A model generated the notes under the pieces. The model saw nothing but the letters and a program-made list of their open reading frames with translations. It ran no database searches and was not told the origin of the DNA. Source: Onchocerca volvulus (lineage: Eukaryota > Nematoda > Chromadorea > Rhabditida > Onchocercidae). Taken from it: a stretch of DNA of 64,000 nucleotides. Position numbers and translations under genes: made by a program. Of the stretch, positions 34,023 to 45,371 are shown in pieces. The number at the start of each line of letters is the position of its first letter. Position 1 is the stretch's first letter. Location: NCBI GenBank assembly GCA_000499405.2, contig HG738137.1:18498581-18562580 (forward strand). Reading direction: 5' to 3'.

Positions 34023-34310
34023 AGAAAGGAACAAAGAAAACCAGCAGAAACAGAAAGACAAGTCTTGTTATCGACAAATTGAGAAACAGCGGAAGAACCG
34101 AGAAAAAGGTTGCTTGAATCCAAACCTGTGATCATGGATTCGAGAGGAACCAGTGTACGCAAGCACGAATCGATAATTCCGAGAGACAAAAAGAAAAGAA
34201 ACCGTAGTCTTAGTTGGCGGAGATCAAACGGGATCGAGAAAAAAATCCAAACTGAAACTCAGCTAAGAGAAGATCTTGTTCATTTTGCAAAAAAGATCGT
34301 TGAGATGTAG
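34023..34310 (+). pseudogene. Basic, Lys/Arg/Ser-rich ORF interrupted by an in-frame TGA
   Basis: After a TTCTAG acceptor at 34,022 one frame reads RKEQRKPAETERQVLLSTN, then TGA at 34080-34082, then continues ETAEEPRKRLLESKPVIMDS and DKKKRNRSLSWRRSNGIEKK to TAG at 34310. Composition is the same on both sides of the TGA, which suggests a single exon broken by one substitution or a sequence error. No start codon or family is recognised. Translation may instead begin at the ATG at 34,134. Confidence 0.35.
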
Positions 34311-35481
34311 AGTAATATTCTGGATTAGCATGCTATGGAGTTTCCAACGATTGATATATGTTATGATTAGATTTGTTTTGTCATATGTTGAAATTATGAA
34401 GTTAGTTAAATTTTGCACATCTCATTTATTAGGCTATTTTTTGCGCCTTAGGTAGACTTGCAGCAGCAACCAACATCTAAATCGAGATTCAAGTCTAAGT
34501 ATTTGGACGCTCGAATACTGAGAGCAGATATTTGAATTTAAAGCGCAAACTAAAAATATTTTAATTTGAAATAATTGCCAAGCGAATATTGATTAAATAA
34601 GAAATTTGATTTTGAATGTGACGGGCATACTACTGATGTTGCTCTAAATCTATTTAGAATTCAAAATAATTGGTATAACTACTTCTGATTCAAAAAACTT
34701 ACAGCTAAAAGTATAACTGTCATAGTTCTAGAAGAGTAATGATAATTAGTGATTCTGAAATCTTGATTCTTCATACGGAATTTCGTTTTCGATATGATCG
34801 CGCTTCTAGTTAAGAATTCATATCTAAAGAGGTTTTTTATTGAGAAATCTTCATTAAATAATTGATCTGTTGTATTAATATCGAGTTAATCATTATAACA
34901 AATACAATAACAAGTTCGCTATTTTTATGCATATTCACTGTATTAATTAAATATCTTTACTCTTTCGTAATTATTTGCATGAATTTTTTGAAATTTTCAC
35001 TGTATTTCTAGATATTTTGTTAATTTCCAAAAATATCTGATTTATTATCAAAAAGTATTGTCAAAAGCTTTATCAGTAATAATTTTTAGTTTTTTTAAAA
35101 TTCTTTATGACAATTTTTATTATAGCAATACTTGACGATTAATCATAGAATTTTGCAAATTTTCACGAGCGCGGTTTTAATGCTTGCATGAACATTATTT
35201 TTCATGTATTGATCTGATTGATCAGTAAAGTCATTGTTCCTATATCGAACTGTATAGTAATTATAAAATAATACTCGATATCAAAATAATATTAACTGAA
35301 GTGTAAAACTTTCTAAATTTTTTGAATTAATTGAGTTTATTATAATTTATTTCTTAATTATAAATTTGGATGATAAATATTAAGTAGATAATAATGACGA
35401 CTTTTTAAAATTTGTTGAAAATATATGCTTCAAGATGGACATACATAGAAAATTTAACGAAATTCTCATGATCAGATAAAA

Positions 35482-36865
35482 ATGAGTAAAATGCAAATAG
35501 CTTTCATTAGTATGGTGATGAATTCTACAATGCGGCTGTTTTGCCCACCGTTACGACCTTATTTTTTGAAACAAATGGTAGTTCGACGACAGTCAACCTA
35601 TGCAATGAAAATTCGAGAGAAGTGGAAAGCCATATGGGACGATATTGTTAAAAAGACTGATTTGTGGAAGACTAGCAATGTTGAAGGTTTATGGGGGTAT
35701 GCTTTTATAATTTATTCATCAAAAATAAACAAGCTTCATTTCAAAGCACTATAGACGAACTTTAATCAAATCAAAATCCCAAAATCACTGTGTAGTCTGC
35801 TGCATTACTGACTGCATGTCTTCTAATAAATGAAGAAATATCAGAATTAATAAAAACAAGTCTTAAAGTACTAGCACAAAATAAAATCCATTGCAGATTT
35901 TATGGACGTCATTATACTTGGCATGATTATGAAAATTTCGGGCTACATTTTCAAAACGGCTGCTTTCTGATTTTGCTTACGTTTTATGCGATATATGCAT
36001 TAAAGAAAGTGGAAATTACGATTGATAGAAGTATATTTGTCATTTTAATATAAAATGAATATTTTTCCTTTCTGATACACATCAGGACTTCAGATTATTC
36101 GTTGAAATGTGTTTCCTGATGTTGTCATAACTCCTGATGGTTCAGCTCTTATGGAAAGTCAAGATGTCAGGAATCCAATCATATCCTGTTAAAATGGAAC
36201 ATTTTGCTAAACTGTTTTTTTTTTTTTTTTTTTTTGAACTGCATAAGATGGAGGAGTGGTGATGGAAAGAAGACTCTGATTGATAATGTATCAAAAAGTG
36301 ATTTCATAGGGATTCTGCAAAAATCATACTGAAATCATACTGGAACTTTTTCAGTGATCACAATTAGTTTTGAATTTTCTAATATCAAGTAATCATTGGT
36401 CATGCTACGCTATGATAGCATTTAATGTTTTTTTTTTTTTTGTAGGTTGGAAAGGTGGCAATCGAGAATTCCTATGGCATGCAATTGAAGATCGATTCGA
36501 TCATGAATATGCATTCGCGTATGTGCGATTTGCTCAAATTACTACTAATTTGAATATAATTAAAGTCTTTACACAGTAGTTATAACTATATGATCGTAAA
36601 ATTTAAAATATTTCTGTTCTAAAATAGACAAATACTTCTTTTATTTCTTAAAAAAGTAAATTGAAACTTTGAGGAGAAATCTCTCAATCAAACAAATGAT
36701 CGAATGACATTGATAATATTTCAAATCAACAGATGATTTTTAAGATGGGATCCACTCAAGGAACCGAAACCACCGAAACTCTTATTAATGAGATCACTAC
36801 AAAAAGCAATGTGGGCTGAAGCCTTAAAACTTGGTACTTGGTTTCTGGATCCTCAGAAGAATTAA
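35482..36865 (+). CDS. Unrecognised small membrane protein, possibly mitochondrial
   Basis: Four-exon model 35482-35696, 35897-36030, 36446-36518, 36745-36865; phases agree and give 180 residues. The N terminus is hydrophobic and basic with RPYFLKQMVVRRQST, like a mitochondrial presequence. One membrane segment follows (FQNGCFLILLTFYAIYALKK), preceded by FYGRHYTWHDYENFG. The C-terminal half is Trp/Pro-rich (GGNREFLWHAIEDRFDHEY, WDPLKEPKPP). Size and layout recall accessory respiratory-complex subunits, but I cannot assign it. The last exon uses a TTTTTAAG acceptor, because the nearer CAG would give an immediate stop. A shorter form that skips the membrane exon is also in phase (exon 1 ending at 35686, 132 residues). 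Confidence 0.55.
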
Positions 36866-39100
36866 TTTGAAAGTAAAGAGGTCTTTTGCTACTCCTGTAT
36901 GTTTCCTTCAAGAGATGTTTTAATTAGTCGTATATCATCATTCAGCCGAATATGATTTGTGTTTTATTGATTACTGATGTTTCCAAATTTGCTTATCTCT
37001 TCATTTGACAATTAATGAACTTGTTCTATTGCGATACTTTTGGAAAAAATCTCGAACAGCTTACTCTGCGAAATTTCTTTGCACTAATTTCTGTGGATTT
37101 CTTTTCCCAATTTTTCTGTATGGCAATTCTTTTGAAATTAATTATGACGAATAATAATGAAAACAAGTTTCATTCCAGTCCACTTAAAGTTCGGAAATCT
37201 TGATCGAAAAATTAATGGAAATGCAAACGATTATCCGGTCATTGAAATGAACTTGCAATTAATAACTTTTGCTCTGTGCGTGAAGAGAACAGTAAATGAA
37301 AGCTTGTAATGTTCACAATTTATTAGTTTTAAGCCATTTTATCGAAATATACTGAAAAGTAGAATAGTTTGAAAATGGAATAATTTTGTCAAGCCAAAGT
37401 TTGTAATGATATTAGCAATTAAAATTAAAATAGCTTCCCATTAATTTGATTCAGAAGATTACAATAACAATTTTATGAGAAACTTAATGACATTCTTGAA
37501 CCATTATCCATAATCTGATCATAATAGGTTCCATCATTTGATTTCGTAATAACTTAGGACTTCAAAAATCAGAGATCCTGCAAAAACATTCTAGAAGGCG
37601 TCCTCAAGTACACTTTGTAAATTTAGGATAAAATGTTTTCATAGTATTTTTCTAAGAGATATTGAGAAATTTTACACAGGAAAATGCAGGCTGCAAAAAC
37701 AAACGCTTTTTTTTAATTCCTAAAATATAAAAAATCCTAAATCATTAATTAGCGAATATTTCATTATACTAATGCAATATTTGTGTCATAAATAGTTAGC
37801 ACTCGCAAAATCAATGACAATACTAATTAATTTTGAACTTAAACTTAAACTTATAGCAATGCTTTTATGAAAAGAATTAGATATAACTGATCCAACACAA
37901 TGCAGATGTTACTTCCAATCTTCGATTATTTAAATTTCAGTCGTCTTTTTCTCAATTTATGCAGATTACTTCATAATGATTGAAACAGTTAAAAAAGTTT
38001 GTTATCTGGTCGCTTTCATAAGTTGGATTTTCCACAGATCTTACAGAGAATAAATATGCTAACTTCACTGCAAGCAAGATTAATTAATATCTATTCTTGC
38101 TTTTCTGAATATTAAGGAGGAAATTAACAGAAAGTTTTAAATAGAACAATTAGAATAAAACAAATATGAATGAATCTCTTGGCTATTTTTATCATCCTGC
38201 ATTTGATTAGCGATAAATGTGACACTATCAACGGCACTTATCATCAGTATAAATTCTTTTTAAAAGTTTGCAAAACTGCTATCGTTACGATTTCTCGATG
38301 TATAAAATGATGATAATCGATTGACAAGCCGGAGATAAAAAATCCAATAATTTTTCAACACAGCTTCTGCACAAATTTCATATGTGTAGGATTTCAATGA
38401 TAATACTCACTGCTGTTTTTGAGAAAAACATGACAGCAATAATTTCAAATTGTTAGAATCACAATCTGTTGATAGTAGTCGTGATAAAATTAATAATGAT
38501 AAAAAGTCTAATCACTACAATTGATAGTATCTATCACATAAAGCAGAAACTGTATGTTCATGTATTGAACTGAAAGCTGGCAACCTTCCATTCGGACGTT
38601 TGGAAGTAATGAATTGAGAAGCGGATTATTAGTTAAATCTGTAATTCAACTAGATCAAAATTGACCATTTGTCCGCTTGAAATATGAACTTAAACGCAAA
38701 GTAATATAATTTCTACTACTAAACACATTATTTATCAATTTTTGTTAATCATTTCTCAATCTTATCATAAGCTTATTATGCTAAGAAAACCCTCACGTAA
38801 AGCAGCATGGTGGTAATTTTCTAAAATAATTGAAGAATTTTTACTGCTAAAAATTTGCAAAATGAAATGAAACAAATTTGTAAAATTCGCGATTTTTGTT
38901 ATACTTTCTTAAAACGTTATGAAGGAGTTTGTTTGTAAATAGATTTGCATAATCTGGTTTTCTTGAAGTCATTTTTACTTCGCTTATTTGCACAATAAAT
39001 TTTTTTGAAGTTCAAAAGAATATTTGCATTTCAAAAATTGAATAAATTTCTCTATAAATTGCAACATGAAAATCCATTTTCATCTAAATAGAGTTTGCAG
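36866..39100. other. Non-coding AT-rich DNA
   Basis: No supported exon. Short frames (for example 37015-37203) lack splice context and family resemblance. Confidence 0.5.
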
Positions 39101-39487
39101 CTAATAAGTAAGTTAAAAAATTGTTATAAAAGACAAGAAATCATTAAATTCTTGCTATTAGATGGATTTACTTATCAGTATTTCTTGAGGAAGAAAGAAA
39201 TGACTGGTTCGAAAAATCCTAGAAATTTCTATCATGAAATATTGGATTTTGAAAGTTTGATCAACTCAAAAGATGCTGCCAGAAACAAAGACACAGTAAT
39301 TCATACTTTTTTAATTTCTATTTGATGATTATTTTGATATAATTAGGAGATTCTAAACTTGTTTTTTCTGATTCCCAAGTAGAAGATTCTGGAAAGTTCC
39401 TCAGATCGAAGTTTGAAATTAAGTTATATTTGCACGCGGGTTTTCGGGTGTCAAAGTATTCCCGCTATACTTAAACTTTCCATGTGA
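39101..39487 (+). CDS. Candidate terminal exons of an unrecognised gene
   Basis: Exon 39101-39295 lies between TTTGCAG and GTAATT and encodes LISKLKNCYKRQEIIKFLLL onward, with FYHEILDFESLINSKDAA near its end. It joins in phase across an 87-bp intron to 39383-39487 (KILESSSDRSLKLSYICTRV, then stop). No 5' exon was found; an internal ATG at 39,201 could also start translation. No family recognised. Confidence 0.35.
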
Positions 39488-39927
39488 TCACAAATTCTAA
39501 CTTCTTATCTATTTGGCCTAAAATCGATGCGAAAAATTCCTTTCATTTTCTTGCAAACATTGCAGATATTTTATGTATTGATCGGATTTAAACGATTTTA
39601 TCATGATCAATTTGATTAATTGGATAAAATTCTAGGCCCAATAGAGTTCTGTTTTAATAATATTTAAAACAAGAAATCAATAGAGATGAAGCGAATGGAT
39701 TTAATTTATACTAAGAGTTAATGATTAATACTTCTGGTTCAGTGTTCCTTTTAATGGAATATTCGACAATTTTTGTTGTTGATTTATTATTTGCTTATGA
39801 TTTATCATTCGGCACTAATTATTTTATCACTTCTTGTTTATCTATTCGTTGATTAAATTGCGATCTTTTATTCCAGCATATTTCAAAATCTTTATGATTT
39901 AATCACTAATTCAATGTTAAGCATCCA

Positions 39928-41940
39928 ATGTCTGGTGATAAAAAACGTCCTCGAAAGAAGCAGGTGTCAACTAGCAGTAATGAGGAAGATGACGAAAGAA
40001 CGGGAAGTTTTATGTCAAAGGTCATTAATTAAACTTTATAAAACTAGATGAAAATTTGTTGAAAAAATTAGCAAAGAAAGGTGGCATAATATATCATGTT
40101 AGCAAAGTTTTTAGAAGCATTTTATTCATGTGAAATGATTCCGAATCATGCTGATACAGTTATTGTGGTAGCGAAAAATCCTTTAATCATTTCTCTATTC
40201 TGAAGTATTTGTTATTAAAATATTGGCAATATTCAGTATATACGAGATAATAAATTGTCGTTAATAATGAACTAATTGGTTGATAGCAATAGAAATTGTG
40301 CCATTCAGAGAGATTCAGAATGAAAAAAAAATTTAATTCAGAATAAGTATGTATTCAAAATAAATTTATTGCTTCATTCACAAATCTTGAATGAATTACT
40401 TGTTGATTCAAAAGAATTCCCGCATAGTTTTGGGTTGATTTTTTGATAAAGTTGTAAAATATGTTCAGCTATGCGCTCGTTTTGAAAGAATGAGACGATT
40501 ACCACGCGTGTTGGAACAATCGGAGGAAGAATCTGAAGAAAATAGCAAATCACGACCAACATCACCAAGTTCTTTAGAATTCTACACTAATGTTCATCAT
40601 CTTTTCTGTGATCAGCCTTCAAAAAGCAAAGAAAAGTCTTCAACAAGCAAAGATCAGCCTTCAACAAGCAAAGATCAGCCTTCAAAAAGCAAAGACCAGC
40701 CTTCAACAAGAAAAGATCAGTCTTCAAGAAGCAAAAATCAGCCTTCAATAAGCAAAGATCAGTCTTTGAAAAGTAAAGATCAGCCTTCAGTAAGCAAAGA
40801 ATCAAAGCCAAAGTCTGATTCAAAAAAGAAACAGTTCGAAACTGAACCTTCAGATAGCAACACATCCAAAATTAAACCTTCAGAGAGCAGCAAGAGAACG
40901 GATCGTAAAACTGAAGAATTACCAATTGAGAAGTCTGAGGCATTTGAATTGGGCAAGCAAATTGGAGCTATATTAGCTAAAATACCTGCTATGAAATTAT
41001 CGACACCTGCACCATCACCTAAGTTTACTGAACAACCATTTATTGTAGATCCTGATGTACCATCTACTTCTTCTGAATTCAGAGAGATTAACATTGATGA
41101 CAAAATAGTGACAAAAGCTTCAAGATCAAAGTTTAGTCAAGAAGGAACTAAAGAAGGACAATCAAACGTTGCTGCCACGGATGACACAACAAATATTGAT
41201 CTCAAGGATTATTTAAAACGACCCAATTTACGTACCATCCAGAAGAAAACTCGCTTAGGCAATCGTCCTGAGAAGGTTTCTGCTGTTGAATCAATGGCTC
41301 GCAAAGGTGCGCATTCGACGGTAATAATTTTACTGCGAATTTTCACATAACAAATTCAGAATGCTAACTTTAAAATTGATGATCTTTTAACGTGCTATAA
41401 TGTTACTCTGTAAATATCATATATTGAAGGATTGAAAATGCTCAAAGTTGATTATGTCATGTCATTTGCCAACTTTTTTTTTCTTCCCGCACGTTTTACA
41501 ATCAATAGGTAGACAATATAACTACATGCTGTTTATTGGATGGACTGACTTACAGTAATCGTTCTAGCTGAATGAATTTCAGTGAAATAGCCAATAAACA
41601 GCATTCTTCTTTAGTTCATATTTGCATCATTTTTAATTCAATCCTATTAGCAGAATTTTAGATGAAACAAACAAAATCTGAAAAGACGACGACAAGTGCA
41701 AGCAGTGCAAGCAGTGCAAGCAGTAGCAAAACAGATGTAAAGCATGAAGATTCTGCAGAAATTACACGCTTACTTCTCCAGCTAAATGCAGCTGTTCAAA
41801 ATAAAATGGCTGCAGAAGAGGCATCCAAAAGTGATCGCACGCAGCATGCAAGAGAACGACTTCGACGAAAGTTTAAGGAAGGTCAAAAAAAACAAAAGTC
41901 ATCACCGTCAAAAAAGAAAGGTCGCGATGGGAATGAGTAA
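39928..41940 (+). CDS. Intrinsically disordered Ser/Lys-rich protein with SKDQPS heptad repeats
   Basis: Exons 39928-40020, 40469-41320 and 41662-41940, all phase 0, give 407 residues. The start is MSGDKKRPRKKQ at the first ATG. After a basic/acidic leader there are nine tandem 7-residue units of the form QPSTSKD (residues about 79-140), then Ser/Lys/Glu-rich sequence, a more hydrophobic patch (FELGKQIGAILAKIPAMKL), a second patch with DLKDYLKRPNLRTIQKKTRL, a Ser/Ala run (SASSASSASSSK) and a helical basic tail (RERLRRKFKEGQKKQKSS). The profile suggests a disordered nuclear or nucleic-acid-associated protein. I recognise no domain. Canonical splice sites and consistent codon phase support it as a real gene. 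It may be filaria- or nematode-restricted. Confidence 0.72.
40612..40800 (+). repeat. Coding 21-bp tandem repeat
   Basis: Nine imperfect units of 21 bp (CAGCCTTCAACAAGCAAAGAT-like) encode the SKDQPS heptads. Variation is mostly at one codon of each unit. Confidence 0.9.
41526..41604. repeat. 14-bp perfect inverted repeat in an intron
   Basis: ATGCTGTTTATTGG at 41526-41539 and its exact reverse complement at 41591-41604 flank 51 bp within the last intron of the SKDQPS gene. It could be a small fold-back or a structured intron element. Confidence 0.85.
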
Positions 41941-41999
41941 AAACGAAGTGATGAATTGTAGAATTGTTAGAATTATCCTCAAAAGGCAGCAAAAGTTTG

Positions 42000-43274
42000 A
42001 TTTAAATAACCAAATATTAGTCCGATGATGAATATTTGTCAAAAATTGAATTGTTGAGAATCAGAAATCAATAAAATTTCAATAAAATATCCAACTTTTA
42101 GACAAGAATTTATGTTTAGCTTCTATCTTTACTTTCTTTCTATTTTCTCCAATTTCGTAAAATATCCAGTTTCTATCGAAAATTTTGAATCAAATTTATC
42201 CTAGAATTTTCTAATTTTTTTTTTTTTTCAAAATTACTCTAGTTTTTTCATAATCTGCACTTATTTCTATTGAATCTTTCCTGTTTATATTATCTTTGAA
42301 AAAACTGTATTGTTGGAGTATTTTTTTGAAAACTTTAATGGTAAAAAGAGTATTATTAATAGGAACTTTGAAAGAAAATCTATTGCTATTTCAGATTTTC
42401 AATTAAATTTTATTATTTAATCTTGTACAATAAATGACAAGTTCGATTACTTTCAATCATACGTCCTCTTATTACTAAATCATTTCAGATATTATTTGTA
42501 TTTTCTTCTGTATCTTTAAATTCTGATTAGGATGATTTCTAGTGCTATAATCCTGATTATGATAATCCTTTAGTATCAATTTTTAGTACCATGAATTTAT
42601 GGTCTTTTCATATATAGATGTTTTTATTTTCCTCCATTTAACATTTTTTATATGCTATTCTTTGTATTTTTTTCCTATTTTTTGTATAAATGTATGAGCT
42701 TTTTTAGATCTGAAAATATGACAAATTTTTCATTTCTGCTTTCGTTGCAAGAAAGCATAAATTAAATCGAAATGTTTCGAATCGTGTTATTATTCCAATT
42801 TTTTGATTGGCTGTTGATATTTCGGATGCAAATCTATAATTGCTTGCGAATTTACGTAGAGTTCCTGTATGAGTTTTTGAGATTTTACATTATTTTCTCA
42901 TGATATACAGTACTTTGACGCTTAATTTTTGAATATTTCTGTGCTGTATTCTTTTTTCAAAAATTTCTAGATTTGTAGAAAATTGATGAATGTGTAGTGA
43001 AAGTATGAAATCATAAATGACTTCTCATACAGCTCATTAATGAAACTTCAAAATTCTGCTTTGAAATATCTCTTGGCCAAGCAAGACCAGTAATATTTGT
43101 CCTTTTTGTCATTTCCACTTTTCTATTCTTCCTTTCTTCCTGATTTTATCTTCTATCTTCCTTGAATTCCCCCATTTATACCTATTAAAAAAAGTTATTG
43201 AATTCCAAGTCCAGGAATTAAATTTGAAGAATTAAACCTTTAAATTCTAGCAAAAGACAAAAAGAATATAAAAT
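42000..43274. other. Intergenic AT-rich DNA
   Basis: Probable 3' UTR of the SKDQPS gene (two AATAAA-type signals near 42,070-42,090), then featureless T-rich sequence. Confidence 0.5.
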
Positions 43275-44493
43275 TTGAAATGGATTTCTACAGGATATAT
43301 CTGGAACAAAAAATGGAATAAAAGAATGAGCATTTCGAAAGTTCTGGAAGAAACATCGAAAAACTCGAAAAGTTTTTTTTCCTGTCCAGATCAGGCGGTA
43401 AGAATCTTTGTAGCATCATGGATGTGTAATCGTCGAAAAGAAGGTTCAATTAAGATATTGCTTTGTTGGACAGCACCAATGTTTTTTAATGCATCGCGAT
43501 ATTATCGCATTTTGAATCGTGAATTGAACTGATTTTGAAAATCGAGATTTCAATTTGATTATATTTTATTGGCTACTTTGTAGAATATTTTAATATCACT
43601 TCAAGATTCGATCAATTTCTTGAAACTCCAGCTTTTCGTGGGTTAGGAATTGGAAAGGACTCGTTTCTAGAGAAAGTCGAAATGAAATTTGCGATCAAAT
43701 TGTTTAAAAGGAAAATGTATGAGAATGAAAAGATGAATTGCAGTTAAAAATTTAATTTTTGTATGCGAATTTTATATTTGATATTTGTTTTATCTGGCTT
43801 TTCGCAGAATTTCGAAGCATAATTATATGGAATTATTTACGTCAGATTATGCGTCGAAATATTGAAAAGAGCCAAGTTAAAATAATCAGAAAAAACTTAA
43901 TTGACATCTCAGTAAAGCCATGTGGAACATGATGTAATCCATATTTTTATGCATATTTTTCTAGAAAAAAACTCAGATTGATTTGCTAAGAAATAGCGCG
44001 CAAATTCAGATGATAAAGAGCGACAAGTATGGGATGAATTTATAAATTACATTGAAACAAAGCATGATGCTCTCATGGAGGAACCAACAGAATATAATAA
44101 CATTAAAGTAAGTAATCTTTCTTTCCGTCATTTTTTATTGTTTTGGACAGTTCAAATTCAGATTCGTTCTCATCGAGAAAACAAAGTCTGATGAAATAAT
44201 TTGCATAATCATCTAATTAATGATAAATTTTTTCGAGATCTTTTTTAAATGAAACATTTGTAAACTTTCTACAGTTATTGGAGCGTTTAGAAGCTAACCC
44301 AGAATTAATGGAAGTTATGAATAAAGCTGAAAAAGCTACAAATGCGACAGCTATGGACGATTCCTTTGAACTTGCGACGAAAATCGAAAAGCAATTTTTT
44401 AGTCTCATACCGCGAGTTACCGGTTTGACCGTTTACAGAAATGTAATGATTAATGAAATAGCAAGAGATGAGTCAACTACGGTCACCATATAA
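43275..44493 (+). CDS. Unrecognised helical protein gene; last two exons firm, 5' part uncertain
   Basis: Exons 44010-44107 and 44275-44493 are well bounded (TTCAG, GTAAGT, CTACAG) and in phase. They encode DKERQVWDEFINYIETKHD, LLERLEANPELMEVMNKAEK, an Ala/Asp stretch and FFSLIPRVTGLTVYRNVM before TAA. Upstream, open segments look coding but could not be joined in one phase: 43,326-43,408 (MSISKVLEETSKNSKSFFSC), about 43,586-43,725 (FDQFLETPAFRGLGIGKDSF) and about 43,809-43,910 (IIIWNYLRQIMRRNIEKSQ). The predicted product is charged and helical with no family I recognise. Two neighbouring genes are merged if the upstream pieces belong elsewhere. Confidence 0.5.
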
Positions 44494-45371
44494 TATAATT
44501 AAAATTTGGTAGCTACGACATTTTTAAAGCATTTTTCAAGAGTTTGAAGTGAGAAGAAATTTAGAAGAAATTTATAAATTTTATTATTTTGAAAGGGAAC
44601 TTAATTCGATATTCTGAGCATTTTGTGAAAAACTCCAGGAAAGTTGTTACTTACTTTTTTTTGTGACAAATGTTTGTCTATCCATTATTTGCTTAATTCT
44701 ACTTTTGTTGTTTATAATATTAAATTTATTTTTTTGAACTTTCAAAATGTTTTTCATCTCTCTGATCGTAAGAATTTCACCATCTTCAATCTGAAATTTT
44801 CTGATAATTGGTCTGCTTTTGAGTCATTTGTTTTCTTTTCACTATTGTTGTGTTTTATTTTAAATAAATTAAAGCAAGAAATATTTTAATTCTTAAAATG
44901 AATGTTTTATTCATTATCAGAGCAATTTGTTTATCATTCAATCAGTCCATTATATTTGTTCTGATCTGTTTATCTTATTTCTTCTCTATTATTATAAATG
45001 ATAATTGTTAATCCTCTGTAGCAAAATCATTTTGTAATTTTTCAGATTGTTTAATAAATTCGAGGCTTACATTGCATTTTAAATTGGATAATTTAATATG
45101 ACCAATAGCAATTTAACTATTTTTGGCATACAAGGAAGAATCTTTTAAGATATTTATATTTCAATTTTCGATTTATATTTCTGCGAAACTCTTTTAATAA
45201 AATTTAAATCAAAAGTGCGTCACTGTCTATTCAAATTTTTATGATCATTTGATTATCATATCTGCGTTGTGGTATTTTCATTATTTATTTCGTTGAACGA
45301 ATTAATATCTAATTGTTTAATGACATTTTAATTTAGGAAAAATTGATTATTTTATTTTAGATTTTTCGAAA
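44494..45371. other. Intergenic
   Basis: T-rich sequence with only an unsupported frame at 44,644-44,889. No element is recognised. Confidence 0.45.

Noticed and set aside
40587..41103. Two minus-strand open frames (92 and 107 codons)
   Set aside because: Both are antisense shadows of the SKDQPS repeat exon; the Leu/Lys periodicity is the reverse reading of the 21-bp array.
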